NCBI GenBank assembly: GCA_964020975.1
Contig: OZ026628.1
Coordinates: forward strand, 58,493,108 to 58,557,107
DNA from: Hermodice carunculata
Taxonomy: Eukaryota; Annelida; Polychaeta; Eunicida; Amphinomidae
Direction: 5' to 3'
DNA length: 64,000 nt
Shown: positions 24,640-36,272 of the stretch, one piece after another
How positions within the stretch are numbered: position 1 is the first letter of the stretch
Layout: every line of letters starts with the position of its first letter
Program-made: the position numbers and the translations under genes
The notes under the pieces: generated by a model
Told to the model about the DNA's origin: nothing
What the model saw: only the letters and a program-made list of their open reading frames with translations
The model's database searches: none

Positions 24640-27025
24640 ACCACTCAAAATTTCTCTGATATGTTGAAAATAGTAAAGATAGTACCTATTTTTTAAAAAA
24701 GGATGCATCTCTACCTGGTAATTACAGACTATTTATGAGATGACATCTAGAAAACAACTTGTTGTTTGCTAGGAAACTAAATCAGTACTTTTAAGTATTC
24801 AAATTAGTGTTCCATAACGATTGATTCTGGGAAGTTTTCTTTTTTGATGTATAAAAGTGACATAATATAAGCATACTTTTCTTTTAAACTCATTATGTAT
24901 GCTGATGAAACAGCTCTATTCACTTCTTTAAGCCCTTGCGTTCTCTCTGGTTTTAATGGCAGTTTCGAGACTTTTAAACTGTGACTTTAATTAAACAAGC
25001 ATCTAGCTGAAAGTTAATAAGATGTCACTCAACATAAAAAAACCTGAATTCATGGCCTTTTATCAGCCACAAAAAACGTATGTTAAAGACGTTCGGTACA
25101 CCGCGTTATGCGCAACCATTTATGGTCCAATGCCTCTATGCAGTTAGAGCTGGTATTTGTCGATACCTGCACTAGCTGCTGTTCGCTTTTCCTATTTTGC
25201 ACAGTTCCGTTTGAGAAATATGGATTGTTTACGAAGAGTGAAAAGGAAAAAGAATGGGCGGTTTGTTAACAAGTGCCAAAACAAAGGACTAAATGCTTTA
25301 AAACAAGGCAGAATACGTCGAAATACGGCAGTGGTAAACCAAAACGCATGTACACAATCAGCGAACGCTGACCAAGCCACCGTCGAAAGTGCCACGCCCA
25401 CTTCCCCAATGCCACATGCACATGTAAACACTGACAGTTATAACTGGGACGAAGGTCGTAGAATAGTGGAACTAAGTGTACTAGCCGATAATCTTGTATG
25501 CGAGGAATGTAAAAAAAAACATTGTCCCTAAAAATACAGAATCAGAAAAACGATATGGCTTGGCCAGTGTACTTTACATTTCTTGTGAATGTGGTACAAT
25601 AAACGCTGTCCCAACTTGGGGGGGGGGGGGACCGCAGTAATTCCCCAGCGTCAAAAGGTGGCACAGGCATATTTGACAATGTGCTGCCTGTGTTACTATT
25701 CGACAATGTATTAAGGCAACTATAATTTTGATATTCCTATTTTTACCTCTTTTTCCACATTGCTGTATTGCACTATGGAGAGAATCTTACAATGTTTGCC
25801 TCTTCTCAGTAAAACTATGAAAGTGTATATTATGACTGGAATATAAAATTAACGACGTACTGCCGTTTATTTAACCTACATACATGTATATTGATATGGT
25901 ATCGAAGTTAGACAATGAATGGATACCTTGTACCTATGCACTTAGAACAAATTCAGTCAACATGCATGAATTCTTTGTACAATTGCGGAAAAAATAGCAC
26001 CGTATGATATCTTTTTTTGTTAATCAATGAAATCAGTGCATATTTTGGAAACCCCCAACAATTTTTCAGGGATTTGTAAATATTTTTTCTACTTCAAACT
26101 TGAAAAATAATGTGAGCACTTATATATTTTTGCAAGACGAGATGAATTTAAAGTCACATTCCAGCATGTTTTATTCACATATTTGTTATTAAAAGGCTTG
26201 ATATACACTGCTTACATTCATATTGAGTTATTTTATGCATATCTTTGCATTCTTAATTTATTTTTTTGCTTTTACCCGCATATATAATGTTTGCTATAAA
26301 ATTTATGTAGTCCTTACATGTAGCGCCACCTAGCGACAAAAGTAGCATCGTGACATGCCAATTTTTTGCTTGCATTTTGTTTCAAATGCCAATATCTTGG
26401 TTCACACCAAAAACCAGAGATTTCTAAATTCTTTTGACCAGTGTACCGAACGTCTTTAATACCTATTCGAAATTGAAAATGAGACAATTGAACACCTGGA
26501 TGAATTTAACTTCTTGGGTTCAACATTGGATAAGCATCTTAGTTGTTACAGCCATGGACAAAAGGTTGCTTCAAAAATTTCGTAGATAAAGGTATTATCG
26601 TGAAGGTAAAACACTTGCTTCCCTCTGATATTCTACAAACTATTTATAATTCCCATATTCTTCCTTGTTCCAGTTACGCTCTTCTTGCATGGGGTCATAA
26701 GGCGGAAAGGCTGGTAAAATTTAAAAAGCAGGCTGACCAATTTTCAACTCCAGAAATTTATTAAAACTGGAAGATATTTATGTTTTACAAGTTTTGAAAA
26801 TTTATTACAAAATACAAAGAGTCTGCTTCAAATATACCTTAAACAAATTGAAATCATGCCAGCCTACCTGGTTCATGATCGCAGTACAACGAGAAGTGAA
26901 CTATTTGTAACACGCAAGCAGCATGCTTTTGCTCCTGAATGTTTAAGACATGAGAGTGTACTCATTCTAAATGCAACATCTGAAACAATTAAGCTGAAAG
27001 TACATACTGATAGTTCATTTGGCTA
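24640..27025 (+). mobile_element. Degenerate LINE, interrupted by a TTAA transposon
   Basis: Before the insertion (24640-25082), translated pieces resemble reverse transcriptase: FSDMLKIVK followed by a K-rich P.F block, LILGSFLF (from GVPQGSILGPLLF), an MYAD-type strand at ~24895-24905 (TATGCTGATGAAACAGC), and MSLNIKKTEFMAF. After it (26460-27025) follow IENETIEHLDEFNFLGSTLD, then HLLPSDILQTIYNSHILP and LLAWGHKAERLVK, then HDRSTRSELFVTRKQHAF and APECLRHES. This is the order of a jockey/CR1-like ORF2 from the catalytic region to the C terminus. Multiple frame changes and stops make it inactive. The 5' half is absent. Confidence 0.8.
25087..26455 (+). mobile_element. TTAA-target DNA transposon, copy 2 (both ends present)
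   Basis: The ends are AGACGTTCGGTACAC and its inverse, with TTAA directly outside on both sides (25083-25086 and 26456-26459). The LINE around it reads through when one TTAA and the element are removed, which confirms the target duplication. A frame at 25157-25531 encodes a basic N terminus (LRRVKRKKNGRF) and GRRIVELSVLADNLVCEEC. Beyond a frame change comes YGLASVLYISCECG, the Cys-pair block usual after GRRIVEL in Kolobok/Mutator-like transposases. The catalytic domain is missing and the rest is non-coding, so this is an internally deleted, non-autonomous copy. A G-run of about 14 bases sits at 25618. It resembles copy 1 (2577-3986) closely apart from small indels. Confidence 0.88.
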
Positions 27026-27455
27026 AATACCCATCTTTAGCCAGCTTAATGGTATTAACTCCTTCAGCATGGAAGAGCTTCAGCATGAAGTTTAATTTTT
27101 TTCTTTCGTTTTGACAGTTTGATTGGTACTTAGCATTAAGATTTAGTGTAATACAGGTACAACTATCAATTTCATTATGTCCAACATGACTGCACATATG
27201 TTTTTATTATGTTTCTATCATCTGCATGTAAAGGTGGTACATGTGATAGCCTTCTGCTCAAGATCTTAACACGTGTTGCTCGACCAATAGTTTTCTCTTT
27301 ATCTATTGTGAAATGTGTATGCACTTGTACGAGTATCTGCATATTGGTCAACTAAACTATCCTGAACCTTTCTACCAGAGTGGACCACTGATATCGTCTG
27401 CAAGTTGATGCTGATTCTTTATAATAATGCAACGTCCTCTTGATTCTTCCACCAG

Positions 27456-27565
27456 CTCTTAAGATTCAGTGTAGCCACATGAGGGCCGTGTATTTCTTCA
27501 TCGAGTCTGTAAAGAAGAACTGTTTCATATCCAGACACAAATGCCAAAACCTCAAAGAAATCAGC
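27456..27565 (+). CDS. Lipase exon with catalytic histidine
   Basis: The acceptor TTCTTCCACCAG| is followed by CT (completing a Thr codon begun at 18286), then LKIQCSHMRAVYFFIESVKK. C-S-H-x-R-A followed by a Y-F-F-x-E-S helix is the conserved histidine segment of the family (CNHLRSYKYY in vertebrate pancreatic lipase). The His codon is 27476-27478. The exon continues CFISRHKCQNLKEIS with cysteines expected to form disulphides, and ends AGC|GTGAGT in phase 0. A 71-codon frame on the opposite strand (27419-27634) is a shadow of this exon. Confidence 0.93.
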
Positions 27566-28204
27566 GTGAGTATAAAGCAAAAATATGGAGTCATCTACAA
27601 ATGTACAAATGATTAATAGATGTACATTTTTCACATGCCTACTGACTTCGCTTTTACTATGTTGAAGTCAAATTTGAAATGCAGCAGTAAATTGTCTTAT
27701 TTTGAACTACTGCCTGGGGTATGGCATGAGTTTGCTTTTGCTATTGAACTGTTTGTTTTGTTTCCATTTTTAGTATCAATTGCTCAGAATGCAATGCTGC
27801 CCATTAGAGCCCTGAAACCACTTTATGAATCAATCCCAGATCTCTCAGTTTGGCAGATGGTGTTACCCAAATTCCTCTTTGTGCAAAAACTTGAGGGTAT
27901 CTTTATCGTTGGAGAATGCCTTGTTAAGTAGTTGCATGGATCTGATCATATGTTGTCGATCGACTTCAATTACATTACTCGCAACCTTCGTTTCTCTATC
28001 GTAGTTATAAGCAAGGTTAAAATGTATCAGTTTTTTCCTGTAGAAAAATCCAAATTTCCTTTTACGAAAAAGCGTCTTCAGTATGGTTACTTGTTTGTAA
28101 AGTCTTTAAGTGGCAGTACTCATCGGGGTGGGATCCCACAGTTAATTTCACGGGTCTTCTCATCTTGACAATGTAACTGATTTTATATTGTTGATTTTTA
28201 ACAG

Positions 28205-28315
28205 GACAAATGCCAGTCTGTGGAGGCAACAATCATGGGATATGGCGCCGTGTCTTCAACCAAGGGTCTGTTTTATGTCTCTGTAAAGGGAAAGAGGCCA
28301 TATTGCGAAGGATAG
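28205..28315 (+). CDS. Last lipase exon, end of the catalytic domain
   Basis: The acceptor TTGATTTTTAACAG| leads to DKCQSVEATIMGYGAVSS, then GLFYVSVKGKRPYCEG and TAG. M-G-Y/H...G.FY L.T....PFC is the usual end of the lipase catalytic domain in invertebrate and phospholipase-A1-like members. No PLAT (C-terminal beta-sandwich) domain follows, so a colipase-type tail is absent. The phase matches the previous exon. An AATAAA lies 43 bases after the stop. Confidence 0.92.
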   Translation, partial: DKCQSVEATIMGYGAVSSTKGLFYVSVKGKRPYCEG

Positions 28316-28357
28316 AGGCTACTCAGTGCTGTAGCAGGACAAACATCAATGTCAAGA

Positions 28358-28363
28358 AATAAA
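28358..28363 (+). terminator. Polyadenylation signal AATAAA of the lipase gene
   Basis: Perfect hexamer shortly after the stop codon at 28313-28315, consistent with a very short 3' untranslated region. Confidence 0.75.
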
Positions 28364-31084
28364 GAGCCTTATTGACTTACATCCATTTGTGTTACGTCAC
28401 AACAAAGATAGATTGACTTTGTTATAATCTGCGAATTAATTCAAAATTATTGTGGGGTCATGGCTTGTTCCTGTAAACAGGCCATAGAGATAATTTGGTA
28501 AACCAAATTTAATGGAAGCAATGTCGAAAATGCAAAGGATTTGGCCTTTAAAATGATATTATTGTGGGACATTTTCTCTTGTCAAGTGCACTATTTCATT
28601 TCGGTTTCTGTCAGCACTTCCAACAGCAGTCAATGTATTATATGTGTTCATCATACATGAAACTACTCACGTTTGCTTCTTGTACAACCAAATTGTCAAA
28701 TGGATCACTGAGCCTTTACTTTTCTGCCTAACGTTTTTGCAGGGAGTAGCACTAGGGTACATCTTTATTCTAAGTAGATGACCCAAGGGATCGATATCCC
28801 CCACCACGTCAGGTGTAGTCGGGCAAACCATCACAAATGAAGCTGTGACATTACAACACCTAATATTAGAATGAGTTTTAAATTTTAGTACACATCGTTG
28901 GAAATAATATAATAAGAAACTCAGAAAATAAAAAGTTTACCACAAATATATAGGTGTGCAGAGCACGAAGACACCTCACACCATGATAGAAGCGTGAATG
29001 CGTCGTGTTAACTAGCACCACGATTGGCATGTTGATTGTTATTTAAAGGCACGTATGGCATACTATAAATGCAATAATGAGCATAAGTAAAAGAGCAAAA
29101 TTTTGATGAGATTATTTCCTATCCAAAATATTATACTGACCTCCCACATCTGAAACGGTAGAGGCACCATTCTGGTTGGGATCAGCCGACTGCAATCACT
29201 TTTACGTACTTTGAAAGGTGGAATGACACTTCTTGCTCCAAGTAAATATATATTGGGTTACCATGACCTGGAAATTATGTCAATATCACCATGTCTCTCA
29301 GTATGCACGTACGGTACAATATAGGTGTACAAAGCTAGCATGTAGAGCATTTCACAGTAAAAGCGTGAATGTATCATTTCGCCCAGCATAAGTATTACAT
29401 TAAATGACTGAAAAATGAAGAAAAGTCTCTTGCATCCTGAAAAGCAAGAGAAAGGTCTGTATATAAAGAAGGTAAAGCATGACCCTTTACCCATTATGCG
29501 CTCCAGCATGAATCTAATGTAAAGCATGATATTAAAGCAGACTGTCACAAATGAAAGTGTCACATTCTAGATAGCTACGGCCACGTAGGTTTGACATTAC
29601 ACACGTGGGGGCGATATGTGAAAAAGATGCTCACTTCTGTCAGAAAGTATAGAAACTGGTGTATACAGGTTTCAGAGTACGCTGATTTCCAAATAATATT
29701 ATATATAGAGAGAGCCATTTTGTCAGGTCAATGGGTCTTTTTCAAAATTGAGCTTAAAAATAACTTGTCTCTACATTGCTTCTTTCCATTTTTTCCTGAC
29801 CATGTTGATACTTTTTTTTAAAAATATTTTTAAAATATCTGACCATGTTGATACTTTTTTAAAAATTATATTTCGGTATGTATTCTAAATAAAATATCAT
29901 CCAATCTATTTTTGGTCGTGCTTAAGATCATATGGAACAACTTTTATTTCGTATTCAACCTCAAATACCCCCATCATCGCCAACACTAAAATATGACCGA
30001 CAAATAGCAATGAACAGTTCAGCTCTGTTTATGTGAAGCTGCAAACTAAATTGAATTCAGGAAGAATGACAAATCAGACTTTTCTATCTAGTCATGTCAT
30101 TTTTAAGATGGACATAGTAAGTAAAATATCCTGTTTTACTCAAATTATCGCTCATTTCTTAAGCAAGAATTTTCTCTACTTGTATTTGGCCTAGTTCAAC
30201 TTCCAACTTATCCATGCATTTGAAACTTATCAAACTGTAGCAAATAATCATTTCACCTACTCCTAATATACTAACCATCAAACATTCCTTATATTTGCCC
30301 AGACAACAACTAAATGCTCCATGTACATATATGCCCAGTTATTCACATTTGCAGAAAGTTATATCTCGTAGCGATCGATCTGGATATTAACATGCGTATG
30401 CATGCCAAAAGCCAAGACTTAAATCTATCTAACACAGTAAACAATTACATTTTATCAATTCACAATATCCTTTGATTGCCCCAAAAAGTGTGGTCAACAT
30501 TGGGGACCATATATCGTCCTCATTCTGCACCCAACCCCAGTTTGATGACGATGGTACCATTTGGTTAGATAGCAGAGCCTGTTCCCATATATGACCTGCC
30601 TGATAAGCAGATAAGCTCATTTGGCAATACTTAATACATGAATCTGTCCTCCCTGTCGAGTGCCTTGCTGCAGCCTATATGGCACCACAGGATCCAAGTT
30701 AATGTGAGTACGTCCTATTGCAAGTAGAGGAGAAGACCAGTTTAAACTCAAACCTGTCTGTGAGTCTTAAAAAGGTTGTATCAATAAAAATGCGATAGCT
30801 TTTATTTATTCGTCATTGGGTGCGCGTATGTTACACATAAACTGAGAATGAGTAGCATCTCCTTCTACAGTTGTTATGAAGATGTTCAAACAATCAAACT
30901 TTGTAATGTTCACGTAATAAGCATAAATCAAATACTGGCATGATGTGCAATGTTGACTTGATGAACCCATAATAAAAACCAATGAACTTATTTAGAATTG
31001 CATCTCCATCTATAAATGCTTTCAACACATTAGACATTTTTTTCAAGTGCACATCATAGCATATATTTAAACTTTATAACTCTT
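28364..31084. other. Intergenic stretch, diffuse repeats only
   Basis: A diverged repeat appears at ~28925-29030 and ~29310-29370 (shared ATATAGGTGT..., AAGCGTGAATG). A 40-bp tandem duplication (GACCATGTTGATACTTTTTT) lies at 29800-29868. No gene was recognised. Confidence 0.45.
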
Positions 31085-31580
31085 TATGCTTTATTGGATA
31101 CGGTTACACTAAAACCCTATGAATTGAAGTTGAAGTGGCACCGCCATTTATAATAGTTTCGGAGATATTTGTATAACACCACCATATTTAATACAAAGAG
31201 AAACTTTACAAACCTAATTCTCTAAGCCCATGTACCGTTTGAACACTATCAAGTAATAGTTTTGGAGATATTCAACTTTAAGATATACCAAGTCTTCTTA
31301 ATTACCATAGATTAAAATTCTAGTCTTGTTTGTGGTTCATTGTATGCGGCTTCAGCATAAGCCTGTGAATTGAGTTGAAATGGCACCTCTATCTATTATA
31401 CTTTCCAAGATATTTAAATTTAAGATTTTAACGTGTCCTGTCTAGCATGAAATTTGGAGTGTTTGTCTCCGGTTCGTTGGATCGATGTACAGCCCAAAAC
31501 TATTAAGGGATGTTATAATGGCATCTCCATGTGCAATAGTTTTGAAAATACCAAACTTTAACATTGCAAAGTGTCCAAAA
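31085..31580. repeat. Interspersed repeat with internal ~115-130 bp modules
   Basis: Phrases such as AAGTTGAARTGGCACC, ATAATAGTTTYGGAGATATT and GGTTCRTTGGATG recur three to four times with heavy divergence. The same phrases are seen at 60640-60890, which indicates a dispersed family. Confidence 0.6.
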
Positions 31581-33035
31581 ACCGCATAAATTTGTATTGT
31601 GCAACTCTGGGAATGTTTCCCATGGATGTGCAGCCGACGCAAACAAACCAATTGATGAAACATTTGGGCCTTTACGTCAAAAGCTCTGGAAGCCAGAAAC
31701 AATTCAAATTTCGAATAGCCCTAAAGGGTATAATTTTCACACACAATTATTATTAACGTGCATGGCTGAACTCATCAATGCATCATCAAAAGTGACTTTG
31801 GAACTGTCTACAATCATTGGAACTATGAGAACTTTCTTTCTTTCTTTTTTTCTTCCTTTCCTTTTCTTTCTTAATGTCTGTATGCCAACACATACATTCT
31901 TTTTTCTATAAATTATGTCTGTTTGCCAACACAGATATTCATTTTAGAAATTATTGCTTTCTGTCTGTCTGTCGTTCTTCCTTTCCTGCGTTCTTTTTTT
32001 CTTTCAAATACAAAGATTAGGGGGAAAGAGTATACTTTTCTTTACTTGCATTGCTTTGAACATTGAATTCCCTGTAAATTATCAGACAGTCAACACTTAA
32101 TTTTTGCTCATGACAGACAGGAAATATACATGGCTTAAATACACACTGTCCAAGCATAAATTAGGGTGAAATTCTAAGCGTTTCTTTTTTACCTGAAAGA
32201 ACAAAGAACAATCTGACGTCAACATACTTTATGATATTTTGAGACGGAACTTGCCGCTTTTAGGTTTTTCAAACTGAGATCAAAATTGAAGTTGATCTCA
32301 TTGAAAATTTGCCCTCTTTTTGATGGTTTATAATGGTTTTATTTGAATTCGATACCGTAACAGCAGTAGAAATTATGCACAGCTGCTGGTGGCTTTTCAT
32401 ATATTCAGAATCGGGATACGTTTGATTACAAACTCTTAGCAATTCGGCGGTCCTTATCTCACATTTCTATGAAGGGAATCATTACATGTTTCGTGAAACA
32501 TTCTTCTGTTGTTTCTTGTAAATTACAAAAATACATAGGAAATTTATTCTGTTGAAACATTTAATGGTTCTCTTCATAGAAACAATATTTGTTGCACTTG
32601 GTGACATGTCTGACATACAGACCAACTGCAGTAGATTATATCAAATTAAACGACACTATAAATCCTTACTCAAATTAATTGGCTCCAGTCCCACAAAATA
32701 TACAGAAATCCAGACATGTTTGAGACCAATCGTGTATTTGTGGAATGCGGAGTAGTGAATGGCTGAAACGAACTAGGGTTTTCTCCACTTAATTCTCATC
32801 TTAATAGGTTAAATATCCTCCGGTCAGAAGCATGTGAATGCTTGCATTCTATTAACAAAACATCCCATCTCATGTCAAAATGGCATTTTCATTCTTACCA
32901 TAGAGAATTTCTATTGAGAACGGTTTGTAATACACTGGCTCGGGAGTGAAACCATCTTTGTTTTTCATATAGCAGGTGATACGTTGTTCAGTTATTTTAG
33001 ACATTATGATAATAAACTTTAGATCTAGTTGTTGC

Positions 33036-33066
<31 letters not shown>

Positions 33067-33452
33067 AATTTAATTACTGATTCCAGACGACGACTAGCGT
33101 TTTATGTAGACATTTTTCTTAATTCATTAAGAGAGGACATAATTTTTTTATATTACCTGTAATGTTAATTATTTATTGCTGTTATTATTGAGTAACATCA
33201 CTTTGTCCAATTGAATTGTCCTCCGTAATGTGTTGCCCTGTGTCTAATGCAAACTATCGTGTGTCTCTCGTTGTGTAGAGTGGCAATCCTTTTAGTATTA
33301 CCTGACGTTTCAGTATAAATAAATACCCTTTCCTCCTTAAACCAGCTGGTTGTCAAATGTCGTCTGCTTCAGTGTTTTCAACTAATTTTAACAATGAAAA
33401 GCAATTTTGACTGAGAATTGTAGATGAGCCCTATCAAGATCACATGCAGCAG
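31581..33452. other. Intergenic stretch, low-complexity tracts
   Basis: Pyrimidine-rich CTTT tracts lie at 31830-31870 and 31955-32005, and a (TTG)n array at 33025-33063. No gene was recognised. Confidence 0.45.
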
Positions 33453-33519
33453 GTCAACAACATTACTTGGCATGAGTTGGGCACTTTGTGCCCAGCTCAT
33501 GCCAAGGAAAGTTGTTGAC
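33453..33519 (+). other. Near-perfect hairpin, 32-base arms and 3-base loop
   Basis: The left arm GTCAACAAC....TTGGCATGAG.TGGGCAC and the right arm GTGCCCA.CTCATGCCAA....GTTGTTGAC are inverse complements with about four mismatches around TTT. The stem length fits a small-RNA precursor, but the tiny loop is unusual for animal microRNAs, so a palindromic repair product or foldback element is equally possible. Confidence 0.6.
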
Positions 33520-33696
33520 TCAAGTGTCAATTCAAGGGGAAAAGGGTTAAACGACACTTATTATTCACAGCTTTTGGAGTCGGCTTGCGTCTATGCTGAG
33601 AGCAGCATGCAAAGACCGAGAAAAAGCGGTTCATCAATTTGAAGGAAAAAGTTTACACAAACCAAATTTCCTTGCTTTTTCTCTTTCCCGTTTTAT

Positions 33697-33707
33697 CTAT
33701 CTATCTG

Positions 33708-33771
<64 letters not shown>

Positions 33772-33802
33772 TTGTCTATCTTTCTTTCTTTCTGTCTTTC
33801 TT

Positions 33803-33843
<41 letters not shown>
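33697..33843. repeat. (TATC)n / (TTTC)n / (TGTC)n compound microsatellite
   Basis: About 18 TATC units, a few TTTC, then about 14 TGTC units. The serine/tyrosine/leucine repeat frames across it are artefacts. Confidence 0.97.
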
Positions 33844-33847
<4 letters not shown>

Positions 33848-33920
33848 GTACATTCCTACCTACAATGGGCAGATATTTCAGAGTTCAATAATGTTTTAAC
33901 ATAGGATATAGATTACTTAA

Positions 33921-34036
33921 GAAATGAATATCGTTTGTGTTGGTGTTATGCACTTGAGGTAGCGAGAATTGAGGCTTACATCTAAGGCTTGCAATACCAA
34001 CAACAACAACAACACAAACGATATCCATTTACGAAA
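33921..34036. other. Inverted repeat / long hairpin
   Basis: GAAATGAATATCGTTTGTGTTGGTGTTATGCA-type sequence (33923 on) is mirrored by TGCAATACCAACAAC, a short CAA array and ACACAAACGATATCCATTT (to 34036). The arms are about 30 bases and the loop about 45. The CAA array enlarges one arm only. Confidence 0.55.
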
Positions 34037-35340
34037 TAAAAGCACAAGTAGCCACTCATTGTATAGAAAAGGGGTGATCTGGGTTGGTTAAATTTCTTGA
34101 TACACAGCCTTTCATTCGCACTGAGCGTATTTGTGACACCTAGCTACAATGCCACTTGAGGTTAGGTGTAAACGTGCGTCAGAAAAGCCCATCTCATTAC
34201 AGTGAACTTTAAGGTCCTCAAGTTTTACCCTGTATGCAGGGAAGAATTTTGTATTTATCATCTAATCTACCTGAAACACATTTATATAGTCATCCTGCGA
34301 TTACACCCTAGGGTGATAAAATGAAAGCTTAAAGCTAATTTGACAACATATGAGAGGTTGAATTTATACCTGCTGTATTCGAAAAGTTCAGGATCATGGA
34401 AATTGATTACAAGATGTGGGAAGTCAAGCATGAACAGGATGGGCAGCACGATCTTCAGGTGAATTTAGAACTAACCCAGATCTCTCCTATTGCAAGAAAC
34501 TGATCGTTCGACGTGTTACACGTTTACGTCCGGAAATAGCGGTGAGAGGAATTTCCTTTCTACCGGTATTGTTAATTGGTTGGGGCTTGCAGGGGGATAT
34601 AAGGCAACATATGTAAACAAATACACGTGGAAGGGTTGTGTAATGCTGACATTTTGAATGAAATCTAATGGCTGATGTTTTGTATAGGATGATTTTAAAG
34701 CGAATACGAAAATATCAAAACAAGTACAAAAATAAATCAATACAAACCGATAAAATGGTATTCACAGAACCTATGCACTGATCTAAAAAACAGGTGTTGT
34801 ATGAGGTTACAAAATGAAAGAGATTAAAAGATGCACGACGTAGAAGCTCACCAAAAATTAGGTTGTCTACATAGACCCCCCCCCCCTTCCGATAAAATCT
34901 GGCAAAAACCTTCCACCGGATAACTCCATTGTAATAAAACAATGGACCTTTTTTAAAATTGCCTTGCGTGCGGGACCCACCACAGTATCCAAAGTGTCAG
35001 AACTTCTATTAACGTATACGGTGACCTGCAGTGTAAGAGTCATTTTGATGGGACAGATGATTGTGTGTCACTTAGAAAAATGTGCACAGTAAGCACTCTT
35101 ATTCGGTTTGACAAAAAAAAATATCTGATTTCGACATGTGTTTGTAGGCTATAACCAATAAACCAAGCTTGCACTTCATTTCACAGAACGATTGCAACAG
35201 CTTCGGTTTAAATGCCACTCAGTTTTGACTTGCCTGATTTATTATATTGAAAGGTTGTTGGTTGCACTCGACTAAAACTGGTTGCATGGACAAATAGAGC
35301 AACCAGCCTGACATCAAGTACCCCCTAATTATACGCCACA
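34037..35340. other. Intergenic stretch, nothing recognised
   Basis: A C-run of about 12 bases lies at 34877. No convincing frame or element ends. Confidence 0.4.
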
Positions 35341-35344
35341 TTAA

Positions 35345-36268
35345 AGGAAGACAGAAGTCCCACAATGTATTATATTTTGGGAGGGTCTAAGTTAATAACA
35401 TACAGGTGTGAAATTATTTTTAAACTAATTCAATGCAAAAGCAGGCCCCCAAAATTCCCACTTGAATGTTAATATACATTCTGAAATCTGCCTAAATATG
35501 CCCAGTGTCATCGCATGGGAGAACAAAGAGGTGGCATGAGAGAAGATCATGGGAATGTCAATTGTATGTGACAGTATATATACATTTTTTTCTCATCAAA
35601 GCTGTAGGTTATATTTTTTACATTTGCCATACAAAGTTTTCCTCACGGTTTGTTACCCAATGAAACTGTCAAAGTAAAAATGCATGGTTATGGTTACAAT
35701 ATTCCATATTAAAGCGTGTACATACACCCAGGAACCTCTGGAACATTGTTTTGTGTTTGGCTTGGGTGATTTACAGACTCACACCTGGGAATCGCTATTC
35801 AGAACAGGTCCCTGCTCACACTTACTGCCTTACTGCACTTGACTGGTCATCAGCAAGAACAATGTACTGGCCATTGTTAGCATGACCTCTTTTTTAGTGT
35901 AAGAAAAGCATTTACCACAGTTTGGTAATCACATAGCTTGGTCAAGAGGAATGGGCATCATTGCAATGAGTGTTATAGCTACATGTATGAAATTCTGGCT
36001 CCCCACACCCCCTAAAGTTTGTTGTCATGTTTTCATTGGAATCATTTTATAACACAATTGGTGATTGGTCAGCTGAATACAGCATTCTGATTAGGAGGTT
36101 GCATGGCATGGCTTCAGGCTATTTAGGCATCTAAACATTTTCAGCATTTATTGCCTCATTAAAAAACTTTTTGAAAGTTCGAAATACAAAAGAGATAAAT
36201 TCAGATATATATTCCTTATGACATAGGCTTCAACATAATGTATAATATAATGGGACTTCTGTCTTCCT
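35345..36268. mobile_element. TTAA-target non-autonomous transposon (MITE-like), 924 bp
   Basis: The left end AGGAAGACAGAAGTCCCA and the right end TGGGACTTCTGTCTTCCT are perfect 18-bp inverse repeats. The inner bases (ATGTATTATAT / ATAATGTATAATAT) continue the likeness imperfectly. TTAA flanks both ends exactly (35341-35344, 36269-36272). There is no coding capacity. The TTAA target suggests piggyBac- or Kolobok-type mobilisation, but the ends differ from those of the 2577/25087 family. Confidence 0.85.
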
Positions 36269-36272
36269 TTAA

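Larger units (their letters stand above)
18287..27455 (+). other. Lipase intron of 9.2 kb filled with mobile elements
   Basis: Bounded by A|GTGTGT and TTCTTCCACCAG|. It holds the short-TIR element (19766-20807), a Tc1 relic (23110-23890) and a LINE split by a TTAA transposon (24640-27025). A TG microsatellite lies at 18742-18803. Confidence 0.8.

Noticed and set aside
27419-27634. Minus-strand 71-codon frame
   Set aside because: It overlaps the lipase histidine exon on the other strand and has no motif.
33951-33960. TGAGGTAG in the loop of the 33.9-kb hairpin as a let-7 microRNA
   Set aside because: Only the seed matches. The rest of let-7 is absent and the seed lies in the loop and not in an arm.
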